Source: Candidatus Acetothermia bacterium (GTDB taxonomy: Bacteria; Bipolaricaulota; Bipolaricaulia; RBG-16-55-9; DRXL01). From it: 54,018 nucleotides of DNA. The notes below the pieces were generated by a model. That model worked only from the letters and a program-made list of their open reading frames with translations, was not told the origin of the DNA and ran no database searches. Positions 1-7,383 of the stretch are shown one piece after another; the stretch's first letter is position 1; each line of letters begins with the position of its first letter. The stretch is taken from NCBI GenBank assembly GCA_022683945.1, contig JAJHSH010000025.1, positions 1 to 54,018 of the forward strand, read 5' to 3'. A program made the translations under genes and the position numbers.

Positions 1-139
1 AGACATTGATGGCGATGATCACTTCTACGTCGTCAATGGTGTGATTGATGGTGCGCAGCCGCGCGACCAAGCAGGGGATGGTGCGGGGCTCTTGAGAAGC
101 TACACTCGTCAGCCAGCTCAACCCCAGTAGGACAATCAA
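1..139 (-). CDS. Partial mirror copy of small secreted protein gene
   Basis: The reverse strand of the left repeat arm encodes almost the same N-terminus as the gene at 160: a hydrophobic signal segment ending near TSVASQEPRT, then IPCLVARLRTINHTIDD. It leaves the window at base 1. The ATG seen in the right copy is ATT here, and the GTG equivalent is GCG, so the likeliest start is TTG at 139. Predicted changes (E to V, L to I, L to V) are conservative and others are silent, consistent with an expressed diverged paralogue. The function is unknown. There is no room for a separate upstream region because its start lies inside the palindrome with the other copy. Confidence 0.45.
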   Translation of the reverse strand, partial: MIVLLGLSWLTSVASQEPRTIPCLVARLRTINHTIDDVEVIIAINV

Positions 140-316
140 TATCCAGCCGGCCCTCGCCGGTGAGGGCCGGCTGGATATTGATGGTCCTACTGGGATTGAG
201 CTGGCTGACGAGTGTAGCTTCTCAAGAGCCACGCACCATCCCCTGCTTGGTCGCGCGGCTGCGCACCATCAATCACACCATTGACGACGAAGAAGTTCTC
301 ATCGCCATCAATCTCT
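1..316. repeat. Near-perfect inverted repeat, about 150-base arms
   Basis: Left arm 1-155 is the reverse complement of right arm 162-316 around a 6-base spacer at 156-161. The innermost 19 base pairs (137-155 with 162-180) match perfectly. Further out the arms differ at scattered single positions, for example 134/183 and several near the outer end, so they have diverged. The repeat runs up to the window edge and may extend beyond it. In a coding reading most differences are silent or conservative, which suggests two genes in opposite orientation rather than one folded-back artefact. Confidence 0.9.
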
Positions 317-459
317 GGGTGGCGCAGAGCCGTCATCCCGATCTACCCCAGCCCATCAGCGACAGTATCATCATACAGATCATTGACCTGTGGGTGCGCG
401 GGGCGGATTGTCGAGTTGTAGGGGCGAACGCCTACGGCAATTTTAATGTGACCAACTGA
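160..459 (+). CDS. Small secreted protein with two dockerin-like helical repeats
   Basis: This 99-residue protein has a signal peptide (MRAGWILMVLLGLSWLTSVAS). The mature part contains two similar segments, IDDEEVLIAINLWV near residues 41-54 and ISDSIIIQIIDLWV near 66-79. They resemble paired acidic-loop/helix units of degenerate dockerin or EF-hand-like modules in secreted proteins. Two Cys (near 29 and 84) could form a disulfide. GTG at 160 gives the better signal peptide; ATG at 181 is an alternative, and neither has a clear ribosome site. The 3' end overlaps the convergent Asp-box gene by 28 bases. I do not recognise a named family. Confidence 0.6.
   Translation: MRAGWILMVLLGLSWLTSVASQEPRTIPCLVARLRTINHTIDDEEVLIAINLWVAQSRHPDLPQPISDSIIIQIIDLWVRGADCRVVGANAYGNFNVTN
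418..435. repeat. Possible short copy of GTAGGGGCG palindrome family
   Basis: GTAGGGGCGAACGCCTAC is an imperfect palindrome starting with the same GTAGGGGC as the elements at 3261, 13305 and 30149. It lies where two convergent genes overlap and codes in both. It may be chance or a degenerate copy. Confidence 0.35.
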
Positions 460-1673
460 ATCTCCGTGCTCTGTCTAGATACACCTCCAACAGAGACGAT
501 ATAGACCGTCCCATCGTCGCCTACGGCCATCTGGGGTTCATCGAAGGGCCCGCTCGTGTTTGGGATGATGAGCTGAGGGGCGAACGTCTTTCCGCCGTCG
601 GTGGAGTAGGTGAAGATGACACCGCTACCCCCTTCGGCGATATTCTCTGCGGCCACATAGACGTTCTGGCCTCTGCTGCCAATGGTCGGGAAGGCTCCAT
701 CTTTAAGAATGGCTCTCGTCCCAGACCAGCTCTTGCCATCGCTGGAGACTGTCAGATTGATGTCGGCGTTGTCGGGATTGGTCGTCGTATCATCGTTGAC
801 GCAGAATAGGGAATTTCCAGATACTACGCACTCTGGGGCATCGGAGAAACCAGGGTTGTCGGTCGCCTTCACCGGATCAGAGAACGTCTTGCCGCCATCG
901 GAGGAGAAGCTCACACGCAGATCGCTAAAGTCGTTCATGCCGTCGGCCCAAGCCAGCAAGAGCTTATCTTTGAAAACTTCGGGGGCATCTTCGGCATCGA
1001 GCAGCTTCAAGAAGGGGAAGCGCGGGAGAATTCCGTCGCCATTAAGCTCCTGAGGGGCAGAGAAGCTGTTCCCACCGTCGTTGGAGACAGATAGAAACAT
1101 CTTCTCGTCTTCGAGTTCAGACCAGACTACATAGATATTTTGCCCATCTTTGCTCATCTCGATCCAGAGATTGCCGGGCCAGTCGTCGCCGGTGAAGAGC
1201 GCGATCCATCCCGAAGCCGTGTCGTTATTAGAGAGATTCACAGGCTGCCCCCACGTTTGGGCGCCATCGCTGGAGCAAGCAACAAAGATATCCCAGTTCG
1301 ATCCTGCGATGCCTTCCTGCCAAGCCACGCAGAGTTTGGTGCCCTTGGCCGCCAGTGAAGGCTCAATAGAAGGCCCCTGCGTCTGAGCGACAACAATTGG
1401 AGTGATCTGCGCTTCGGGGGAGGTCGCATTCTCGACTTTGGCTAGGATGATGTCGCCGCCGGGGTATCTATCGGCGTAAGCGACATAGACCGTATTGCCC
1501 AAAACTTTCACATCGGGATTGATCACAAAGCGATTGCGGCCCCAGCCACCGGAAGCGATCTTGTGCACAAGGCCAAACTGTACTTGTTCTTGTGCGCGAT
1601 CCACAACCCCACCCGACGAGACGACCAACAGCGCCAATACGAACAGAGCAACCACCCAGATGCGATTTGACAT
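432..1673 (-). CDS. Secreted Asp-box (sialidase-like) beta-propeller protein
   Basis: This 413-residue exported protein starts with a signal peptide (about residues 1-28). The mature part carries recurrent Asp-box/BNR motifs of the S-x-D-G-G-x-x-W/F type: SSDGAQTWG, SNDGGNSFS, SSDGGKTFS, SSDGKSWSG, STDGGKTFA. These mark blades of a six-bladed sialidase-like propeller. The catalytic Arg triad, Tyr and Glu of true sialidases cannot be assigned by eye, so substrate and enzymatic activity are unknown. A paralogue lies immediately upstream on the same strand (1800-3086), so the two look like a tandem duplication. No clear ribosome site is seen before the ATG at 1673. Confidence 0.85.
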   Translation of the reverse strand: MSNRIWVVALFVLALLVVSSGGVVDRAQEQVQFGLVHKIASGGWGRNRFVINPDVKVLGNTVYVAYADRYPGGDIILAKVENATSPEAQITPIVVAQTQGPSIEPSLAAKGTKLCVAWQEGIAGSNWDIFVACSSDGAQTWGQPVNLSNNDTASGWIALFTGDDWPGNLWIEMSKDGQNIYVVWSELEDEKMFLSVSNDGGNSFSAPQELNGDGILPRFPFLKLLDAEDAPEVFKDKLLLAWADGMNDFSDLRVSFSSDGGKTFSDPVKATDNPGFSDAPECVVSGNSLFCVNDDTTTNPDNADINLTVSSDGKSWSGTRAILKDGAFPTIGSRGQNVYVAAENIAEGGSGVIFTYSTDGGKTFAPQLIIPNTSGPFDEPQMAVGDDGTVYIVSVGGVSRQSTEIQLVTLKLP

Positions 1674-1799
1674 ATTTTATTTGTCACCTCGAACAAAGTT
1701 CTGTTTTGGGAGTCCCTGACGAAAAAGATCGAGTGGAGCCACTGGCACCAAACCAGCAGCTCCACCCATGCCGATTCTGTTGTCCCTGCAAAGTTAATC

Positions 1800-3086
1800 T
1801 CAACAGCCGGTTCGCTTAGCCACCTTGATCTGTGTGACCGGTTGCCCTGCTACACGGATCATCCATGTAACATAGACATTTCCGGCGCTGTCAGCGGCCA
1901 CGTAAGGCACGGAAGTATTGATCCCATAGTCGTGGCGGAACTGAACGCGCGCAGGAGCAGATTCGTCTATGTTGATCTGTTTCCAGTTGGCAGCCTGATC
2001 GGTCGAGCAGAGAGCACCTACCGATCTAGCGGGAGCAGCGCCGCCGAGTGAGTCGTAAACAACGTAGAGATTTTTGCCGTCGGTAGCGATATCCGGGAAA
2101 GCCCCCTTAGCCACCAACAGCTTCTCACTCCACGAAGCACCCCTGTCGGGTGAGGTGGCTATGCGGTTATCTGCATCTCCCGGAGCTGCGCCTGTGGTAT
2201 CGTCATAGACCACCCAGACGTTATCACCAATAGCCGCCAACTGACCCGCATCTGAGAAGCCGGCATTGCTGGAAGCATTGGCCGGATCGCTCCAAGTGGC
2301 CGCACAGTCGGTCGAGCGCCAGACCCGCACGTCTGGACTGGCACCGGCATCATTGGCCGCGACATAGTTGACACCGGTGGCCGCTACATACGCTGAGGGG
2401 AAGCGCACCAATCCGCTACTGCCGGGCAGATCGGCAGCGGCTTGCCAGCTCTTGCCGTCTTTAGACACGCTGAATCTCAACTTCTCAAAATCGTCGGTAA
2501 AGACGACATAAACAGTCGGAAAGCCGTTGGTGGTGCAAGCCGGGCTCGCATTGATTGCAATATCCAAGTTCCCGTCCCATTCCCCCTGCAAGTCATGCTG
2601 ACCGGAGGGAGAAGGACTGTTAGAAACGTTCACGGGATCGCTGAGCCAGGTAGCCCCACCATCGGCCGAGCAGCGTGCCCAGATATCCATGGCGCCCCCG
2701 CTGTCGTCTTGCCAAGCCAAGCAGACGATCCCCTTCCCAACAGCATGGATATCGGGCTGCATCGAAAGACCGCTATTGTTCGAGACGTTGATGGCCTTGC
2801 CCCAGCTGGCCCCGCCATCGGTCGAGAGACTCAAGAAGACGTCTTTATTCTCTCTCTGATCGGCCCAAGCGACATAGATGGCACCTCCGTCATCTACAGC
2901 GATATCCGGGTTGTAGACCAGTTTGCCCGATAGACCGCCTTCAGCAACGGTAGAGATCGTCCAACCCGTTTGCCCTTGCGCCATGTTGCCTGAGGTGAGA
3001 AAAAACGCGCTTACGACCAAGACGAGAGGCACCATGATCGCTACACTTGTAAGAGCCGTCCACTTCCACAGAGAACTCCTCCACAT
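1800..3086 (-). CDS. Secreted Asp-box (sialidase-like) beta-propeller protein
   Basis: This 428-residue paralogue of the downstream gene has a longer signal peptide or membrane anchor (about residues 8-38). Asp-box motifs include STDGGASWG, SADGGATWL, SKDGKSWQA, STDCAATWS and SPDRGASWS, spaced at blade intervals. A strong Shine-Dalgarno (AAAAAGGAGG) lies just before the ATG at 3086. A good promoter sits at 3215-3244, leaving a leader of about 120 bases. It is probably cotranscribed with the gene at 432. No catalytic site was assigned; it may be a binding propeller or a glycan-active enzyme. Confidence 0.85.
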   Translation of the reverse strand: MWRSSLWKWTALTSVAIMVPLVLVVSAFFLTSGNMAQGQTGWTISTVAEGGLSGKLVYNPDIAVDDGGAIYVAWADQRENKDVFLSLSTDGGASWGKAINVSNNSGLSMQPDIHAVGKGIVCLAWQDDSGGAMDIWARCSADGGATWLSDPVNVSNSPSPSGQHDLQGEWDGNLDIAINASPACTTNGFPTVYVVFTDDFEKLRFSVSKDGKSWQAAADLPGSSGLVRFPSAYVAATGVNYVAANDAGASPDVRVWRSTDCAATWSDPANASSNAGFSDAGQLAAIGDNVWVVYDDTTGAAPGDADNRIATSPDRGASWSEKLLVAKGAFPDIATDGKNLYVVYDSLGGAAPARSVGALCSTDQAANWKQINIDESAPARVQFRHDYGINTSVPYVAADSAGNVYVTWMIRVAGQPVTQIKVAKRTGC

Positions 3087-3214
3087 AGAAAGATCCTCCT
3101 TTTTAAGATCTATTTAGCGAAATTAAGAGAGGCGCGAAACGCTACAAGTTACCCTTGGCCGATAACCACCTCCTTATAGACCCCTGCTTTGCCTCATCGA
3201 AGGATGCACGCATA

Positions 3215-3244
3215 ATTCTAACACAACGAGAAAGAGCATGTCAA
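3215..3244 (-). promoter_or_regulatory. Sigma70-type promoter for the Asp-box gene pair
   Basis: On the minus strand TTGACA (3244-3239) and TAGAAT (3220-3215) are separated by 18 bases. Transcription would start near 3208, giving an untranslated leader of about 120 bases before the ATG at 3086. Confidence 0.7.
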
Positions 3245-3260
3245 CCGATCTCATTTCTTT

Positions 3261-3287
3261 GTAAGGGCGAGGTGACCTCGCCCCTAC
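3261..3287. repeat. GTAGGGGCG-family palindromic repeat
   Basis: A 27-base near-perfect palindrome (GTAAGGGCGAGGT joined to its complement ACCTCGCCCCTAC) lies between the promoter of the Asp-box operon and the end of the ABC permease gene. The same family occurs at 13305 and 30149. Confidence 0.7.
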
Positions 3288-4000
3288 TCAGCATCTCCCA
3301 CAAACTCCATGCTCCACAGACGCCAAATCGCCGCTCCTAAGCTAACCATCACCACTCCCACTAGCACGCCCAGCGTTGTCCCCAACGGAATTTCTGAAGA
3401 ATTCCCCAGCAGCGCTTGCTCTAAGTTCAGCAGATATTTTCTGATGCTCAGAAACGACGCCGGGCGCGAGAGATTCGCTAAAAAACCCTCCCACAACAAT
3501 AAGTACCCCAATCCCCAAAGCACAGCTCGCCTCACCACGAGACTCAGCGCAGTGAAGAAAGCCGCGTATGCCAACAGAGCCAGTGCGCCCACCGCAAGAA
3601 AAGTCATCAGGTGACTCTCTTGAAAGACGAAACTCACAGAGATCAGATTCAACGCCATCAACAGCAATAGAACTACAGCTCCAGACGCAAAGGGCGCGAG
3701 CACCAAGCCCGCGCGCGCCAAGGGCTTGAGATAGAGATAAACAACTGTCTGATTCTGTATCTCCTCGCGCAGCAGACTTGAGACCACCAGCAGCGCCAGC
3801 ACGGGCAAGACCAGCGCGAGCGTGACATTATTGAAAAATACCAAATTCATCTCCGAGCGCTGCGCTCCGTCTTGAGCGAACGCCATGCCCAGAGCGGCTA
3901 ACCCCGCAGGAAGCAACGTGAGCACGATCCAAAAGCTCAGCGCTCCCCAACGGTGTCGCCCGATCAGTTGTCTCAGACTGAAACGAAAAAGTGCGAACAT
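3284..4000 (-). CDS. ABC-2 type transporter permease
   Basis: This is an integral membrane protein with about six predicted hydrophobic segments, for example SFWIVLTLLPAGLAALGMAF, LVLPVLALLVVSSLL and LALLAYAAFFTALSLVV. An SSLLREEIQNQTVVYLYLKP segment is typical of ABC-2/NosY-like permeases. I place the start at the ATG ending at 4000 (MFALFRFSLRQLIG), because the upstream in-frame ATG at 4018 falls inside a palindromic repeat. It is the last gene of a four-gene exporter operon after the ATPase at 4042. Substrate is unknown. Confidence 0.85.
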   Translation of the reverse strand: MFALFRFSLRQLIGRHRWGALSFWIVLTLLPAGLAALGMAFAQDGAQRSEMNLVFFNNVTLALVLPVLALLVVSSLLREEIQNQTVVYLYLKPLARAGLVLAPFASGAVVLLLLMALNLISVSFVFQESHLMTFLAVGALALLAYAAFFTALSLVVRRAVLWGLGYLLLWEGFLANLSRPASFLSIRKYLLNLEQALLGNSSEIPLGTTLGVLVGVVMVSLGAAIWRLWSMEFVGDAE

Positions 4001-4005
4001 AGGAC

Positions 4006-4042
4006 CTAACCCCCTCACCCCCTTCCCTAAAGGGAAGGGGGC
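4006..4042. repeat. CCCTCACCC-type palindromic repeat
   Basis: An 11-bp hairpin (CCCCCTTCCCT and its complement, loop AA) is preceded by CCCCTCACC. It is inserted between the ATPase and last permease gene of the exporter operon. Related elements are at 5873, 10378, 21527, 35931 and 44443. Confidence 0.75.
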
Positions 4043-4953
4043 TATTGCACTAGATAACGAAAGACGCTCTCCAAATCTTCATCGAGTCCCACTACGCGCT
4101 CGACTCTTATGCCCGTCTCCACCACGAGCCGGGGCAGCCCATTGTAAAAGAGCGCCGGATCGCGCACTTCGACTATAAGTTCTCCATCGGAGATCGTCAC
4201 GCCGCTGATGAGCGCGCGCTCGGTCAGCAGCGCCGCCAGTCGCTTGGCCTCGGAAGTCCCCAAGAGCACTCTGTGCGGACGGTCGTAGATGGCCTCACGG
4301 ATGGCGCGAAAATCCCCCGACGCGACCAACCGCCCACGATGAATGAGCAAAATCTCGCGGGCCATGCGCTCGACTTCGTGCAAGACATGCGAAGAGACAA
4401 TAACTGTGCGGCCCTGCTCTCCCAAAGCGCGAATGATCTCTATGAGAAGAACTCTCTGCGTAGGGTCAGCGCCCTTGAGCGGCTCGTCCAAGAGCAAGAT
4501 CTCCGGGTCGTGCAGCAGCGCTTGGGCTAGTTTGATTCTCTGGCGCATCCCGCGGCTGTAGGCCCCGATCTTCTTCTCTCGCTCTTTCACCAACTGGACG
4601 CGCTCCAGCGCGCGCTGCGCGGCCTCATCGGGATGAGCCAGCCCGTGCAGATCGGCATTGAGCCTCAGAAACTCCAGTCCCGTCATAAAGTCATAAAGAT
4701 TCTCCGTCTCCGGGCAGAAACCCAGCTTTCTATAGAGCTGCGGGCTCGCTCGGAGAGAATGCCCCAGCACGCGCACCGTCCCCTGATTGGGCGTGAGCAG
4801 CCCGGCGATCATCTTGAAGAGCGTCGTTTTCCCCGCGCCGTTGGGGCCCAGTAGTCCCGTTACCCCCGGCCCGATCTCCAAAGAAAGATCGCTCACGGCC
4901 ACGACTTGGCCGTACCATTTGCTGACGTTCTTCACCGAGATGGTCGTCTTCAC
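4042..4953 (-). CDS. ABC transporter ATP-binding protein
   Basis: This 303-residue ATPase has Walker A GPNGAGKTT, signature SRGMRQRIKLAQ, Walker B ILLLDEPLKGADP and the H-loop SSHVLHEVERMA. It belongs to the drug/Na/Cu (CcmA/NosF-like) exporter ATPases. The GTG start at 4953 is preceded by AAGGAG and overlaps the stop of the upstream permease as GTGA, so the genes are translationally coupled. An upstream in-frame ATG at 5037 lies inside the permease gene and is rejected. Its membrane partners are the flanking permeases. Confidence 0.92.
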   Translation of the reverse strand: MKTTISVKNVSKWYGQVVAVSDLSLEIGPGVTGLLGPNGAGKTTLFKMIAGLLTPNQGTVRVLGHSLRASPQLYRKLGFCPETENLYDFMTGLEFLRLNADLHGLAHPDEAAQRALERVQLVKEREKKIGAYSRGMRQRIKLAQALLHDPEILLLDEPLKGADPTQRVLLIEIIRALGEQGRTVIVSSHVLHEVERMAREILLIHRGRLVASGDFRAIREAIYDRPHRVLLGTSEAKRLAALLTERALISGVTISDGELIVEVRDPALFYNGLPRLVVETGIRVERVVGLDEDLESVFRYLVQ

Positions 4954-5861
4954 GGGCGCTCCTTGGCATAGCTGAAGAGCACAACGCTCAGCGAGAAGGC
5001 GACGACCGCACCGTAGGCCAGAAGATAGATCGGCCAATCCAAAGATTCGAACGAGAAGCTGCGATCTCCCAAAGTGATTTGCACGTTCTGCTGGCCGTAG
5101 GAGACTCCCACGAGCGCGTTCTTGAGCCCCGCGGGCAAGCTGTCCAAGTCCAGCAACTGAACGTATTGGTTCTGGGTGAGAATCAAGAGCAAGGCCGCCC
5201 CCAGCCCCAGAAAGAACGGCAGCGCGATGATCGCTCCGGTCGCCTGACTGCGCTGCGTCGTCAGCGAGGAGAGGGCCATAGCAAAAACCGTATAAAAAAA
5301 CGCGTAAAGTCCACTGCTGAGAGTGAGCGCTCCCAGATCGCGAGCGTGGTTGGCGATGTATTGGACAGCATCTTCGGAAGTGAAAGTCTTGGCCACAAAA
5401 AGCCCTAGCTGGGGAACGAGAGCTACGAGCATCAGAAATCCGAAGATCGCGCCCGCTTTGGCTAATAAGTAGTCATAAAGTTCAATAGGACGGACCAAAT
5501 AAAGCTGCAAGGCTTTGGACTTGCGGTCGTTGGAGAGCAAGTCCGGGGCGACCATCGCGCTGAGAAACAAGAGAATAACGCTCATAAGATCGAAGAGAAA
5601 ACTGTGTGGCTGGCCGAAAGTCGCGGGCGTCGGCGATCCCAGTTCAGCGGCAAAATCAAAAAAGAAGACAAAGACCGTCTGCACGGTGATAATCAAGAAA
5701 AAAATCCAGAGAAAGACCCTGTACCATAGGCCCTTTTTGATGCCGAGGGCGCGTTTGAAGTCAGCGCTGAACAGGCTCCAGATAGCGTAGCCCCGCCCGC
5801 GATAGGCCCCTTCATAGCGTCGGTATCCCTGATCGTAGATCACGCCTTTGGGAGCTTGCAT
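4950..5861 (-). CDS. ABC-2 type transporter permease
   Basis: This 303-residue permease begins with a soluble PKGVIYDQGYRRYEGAYRGR segment often seen in NosY-like permeases. It then has about six membrane segments and a conserved LSNDRKSKALQLYLVRPI-like cytoplasmic loop that would contact the ATPase. A GGAG site precedes the ATG at 5861. The stop overlaps the start of the following ATPase (GTGA). The operon has two ATPases and two permeases, which suggests a heteromeric exporter or two paired half-systems. Substrate is unknown. Confidence 0.88.
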   Translation of the reverse strand: MQAPKGVIYDQGYRRYEGAYRGRGYAIWSLFSADFKRALGIKKGLWYRVFLWIFFLIITVQTVFVFFFDFAAELGSPTPATFGQPHSFLFDLMSVILLFLSAMVAPDLLSNDRKSKALQLYLVRPIELYDYLLAKAGAIFGFLMLVALVPQLGLFVAKTFTSEDAVQYIANHARDLGALTLSSGLYAFFYTVFAMALSSLTTQRSQATGAIIALPFFLGLGAALLLILTQNQYVQLLDLDSLPAGLKNALVGVSYGQQNVQITLGDRSFSFESLDWPIYLLAYGAVVAFSLSVVLFSYAKERP

Positions 5862-5872
5862 CGTGGCGCTCC

Positions 5873-5914
5873 TTACCCCCTCTCCCTCGCAGGAAGAGGG
5901 CTGGGGTGAGGGTT
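5873..5914. repeat. CCCTCACCC-type palindromic repeat that enters a coding region
   Basis: CCCTCTCCCTCGCAGG with complementary CCTC/GAGGG blocks and GGGGTGAGGGTT is a member of the same palindromic family. The upstream ATPase gene reads into it and takes its last residues (NPHPSPLPARERG) from the repeat. Confidence 0.7.
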
Positions 5915-6823
5915 CAAATTATGCAAGCGCAAAAAGAGCTGTTCCAGCGTATGGCCCTGTCGTTCGATGCGTCGAATCTGGACGCCCTGGTTAGCAGCTT
6001 CGCGCCACAGAATCTCATAGACTCGCTCGCCGTCAAATTCTATCGCCAATTCCGAGCCGAGCACCGAGACGCTCAAGCTCGCCCTCTGTAAGCACTGCGC
6101 AAAGCCGTTCAGATCACCAAAGATGCGCACATAGACGAGATCTTCAAAGCCCGCGAGCAGGTCTTTCAAATACCCTTGAGCGAGCACTTGTCCTTCACGC
6201 AGAATCACTACAGCATCGCATGTCCGTTCCACATCGGCCAACAGATGCGTCGAGAGCAAGATATTGATCTGTAGTCTCTCTCGGATGTTCTTAATGAGCT
6301 GGAGTATCTCGTCGCGTCCTTGGGGGTCCATCCCACTGGTCGGCTCGTCTAAGAAGACCAATTTAGGGTCATGGACGAGGGCTTGGGCCAACTTGACTCT
6401 CTGTTTCATGCCCACGCTGAACCCTTCGATGGGGCGAAAGCGCTCTTCGCCTAAGCCCACCAAATAGAGCACATCGTGGGCGCGCTCCATTGCCGCGCGG
6501 AAGGGCAACCCGGAGACGCGCCCCAAGCGCACTAAGAGATCCATCGGGCTAAGATCGGGTGAAAGAGAATCGTCTTCGGGCATATAGCCGACTTTGCGGC
6601 GCAGCGCGCGTTCGGTGTTGGCCATGCCCAAGACGCGGGCCGTGCCCGCGGTCGGGGCGAGCAATCCCAGACAGATTTTAATAAACGTCGTCTTGCCTGC
6701 ACCGTTCTCGCCCAAGAGCCCGACGTTCCCCGCGGGGATCTGCGCCGTGACGCCCTGGAGCGCCGGCGTCCCACCTCTCTGATAGTATTTGGTCAGGTCT
6801 TGGGTCTCGATCATCGCGGCCAT
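5873..6823 (-). CDS. ABC transporter ATP-binding protein, leaderless
   Basis: The ATPase has Walker A GENGAGKTTF, signature SVGMKQRVKLAQ, Walker B LVFLDEPTSGMDP and a following STHLLADVERTC. It is the first gene of the exporter operon. I choose ATG 6823 (MAAMIETQDLTKYY); a TTG at 6829 or ATG at 6814 are alternatives. There is no Shine-Dalgarno; instead a TTGCTC-17-TATTCT promoter ends 8 bases before the ATG, which predicts a leaderless message. The last 13 or so residues (NPHPSPLPARERG) are encoded by a palindromic repeat and are probably not functional. Confidence 0.88.
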   Translation of the reverse strand: MAAMIETQDLTKYYQRGGTPALQGVTAQIPAGNVGLLGENGAGKTTFIKICLGLLAPTAGTARVLGMANTERALRRKVGYMPEDDSLSPDLSPMDLLVRLGRVSGLPFRAAMERAHDVLYLVGLGEERFRPIEGFSVGMKQRVKLAQALVHDPKLVFLDEPTSGMDPQGRDEILQLIKNIRERLQINILLSTHLLADVERTCDAVVILREGQVLAQGYLKDLLAGFEDLVYVRIFGDLNGFAQCLQRASLSVSVLGSELAIEFDGERVYEILWREAANQGVQIRRIERQGHTLEQLFLRLHNLNPHPSPLPARERG

Positions 6824-6831
6824 AGACAATT

Positions 6832-6860
6832 AGAATAGCGCATCTGGTCTCATTGAGCAA
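6832..6860 (-). promoter_or_regulatory. Promoter of leaderless ABC exporter operon
   Basis: On the minus strand TTGCTC (6860-6855), 17 bases and TATTCT (6837-6832) lie directly before ATG 6823. Only 8 bases separate the -10 box from the start codon, so transcription should begin at or within a base or two of the ATG. Confidence 0.65.
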
Positions 6861-6861
6861 G

Positions 6862-6892
6862 TGCAAAGCGCTCACTTTGCAGCCACTTTGCA
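6862..6892. promoter_or_regulatory. Possible operator: TGCAAAG inverted and direct repeats
   Basis: TGCAAAG (6862-6868) is inverted as CTTTGCA (6875-6881), and CTTTGCA repeats directly at 6886-6892, one helical turn further on. It sits in the 130-base divergent region between the ABC operon promoter and the small secreted protein gene. A -10-like TATGCT for the latter is at 6902. A shared regulator is inferred. Confidence 0.4.
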
Positions 6893-6953
6893 AGTCTGTG
6901 TTATGCTGCAGGCGTTGAACAAACATCTAAACCTACAAAGGAGGTAGAAAGAG

Positions 6954-7322
6954 ATGTTCAACACGAAGTTGGTGCGGACGGTAGCGGCGATGGTCGTCGG
7001 GTTGGTGCTGATGGGCGGGGTCTTCTGGGGCGCGGCGCAGGAGAACGGGTATCCGGATCAGCAGCAGTTGAATGACGCAGCGGCTGCTTTCGTCAATTAC
7101 TTCAAGATCGGCAATCGGCCGGCGGTCATCACCGTCGCGGAGATCGAGCAACGGATCATCAATCTCCCGGACTTTGGAGCGAAGACGGCTGATATTATGA
7201 AGAAAGCCGTCCCCATTGATACGGTGAGCAAGCTGCTCAGTCTGAAAAACAGCAAGGGCAACAAGCTCTTCACGCAGAAGCAAGTGATCTTGCTCTTGGC
7301 GCTCTATAACCTCAAGCCGTAG
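6954..7322 (+). CDS. Small secreted alpha-helical protein
   Basis: This 122-residue exported protein has a clear signal peptide (about residues 1-27, ending near FWGAAQ). A perfect AAAGGAGG precedes the ATG. The mature part is short and predicted helical; ITVAEIEQRIINLPDFGAKT and PIDTVSKLLSLKNSKG look like two helical hairpins, and there are no Cys. It resembles no family I can name. It stands alone, divergent from the ABC operon across a repeat-rich promoter region, and ends at a bidirectional terminator. Confidence 0.7.
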   Translation: MFNTKLVRTVAAMVVGLVLMGGVFWGAAQENGYPDQQQLNDAAAAFVNYFKIGNRPAVITVAEIEQRIINLPDFGAKTADIMKKAVPIDTVSKLLSLKNSKGNKLFTQKQVILLLALYNLKP

Positions 7323-7343
7323 GCCGGACCTCCAGACTTACCC

Positions 7344-7383
7344 CTCCTGCCCCCTCCTCCTTACAAAGAGGGGGCAGGAGCTT
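7344..7383. terminator. Bidirectional hairpin terminator
   Basis: A 13-bp perfect stem (CTCCTGCCCCCTC at 7344-7356 with its complement at 7368-7380) has an 11-base loop and is followed by CTTTTA. It lies between two convergent genes, so it can serve both. Its G/C-rich arm resembles the CCCTCACCC repeat family. Confidence 0.65.

Noticed and set aside
1..316. Terminal inverted repeats of an insertion sequence
   Set aside because: The arms meet in the centre around 6 bases and encode matching gene starts; no transposase lies between or beside them.
2442..2933. 163-residue plus-strand open frame opposite the Asp-box gene
   Set aside because: It is a shadow of the real gene on the other strand, with no start signal or family-like features.
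3087..3208. c-di-GMP-I or other known riboswitch in the leader of the Asp-box genes
   Set aside because: A GAGGCAAAGC segment looked suggestive, but the remaining conserved elements of that class could not be found by eye.
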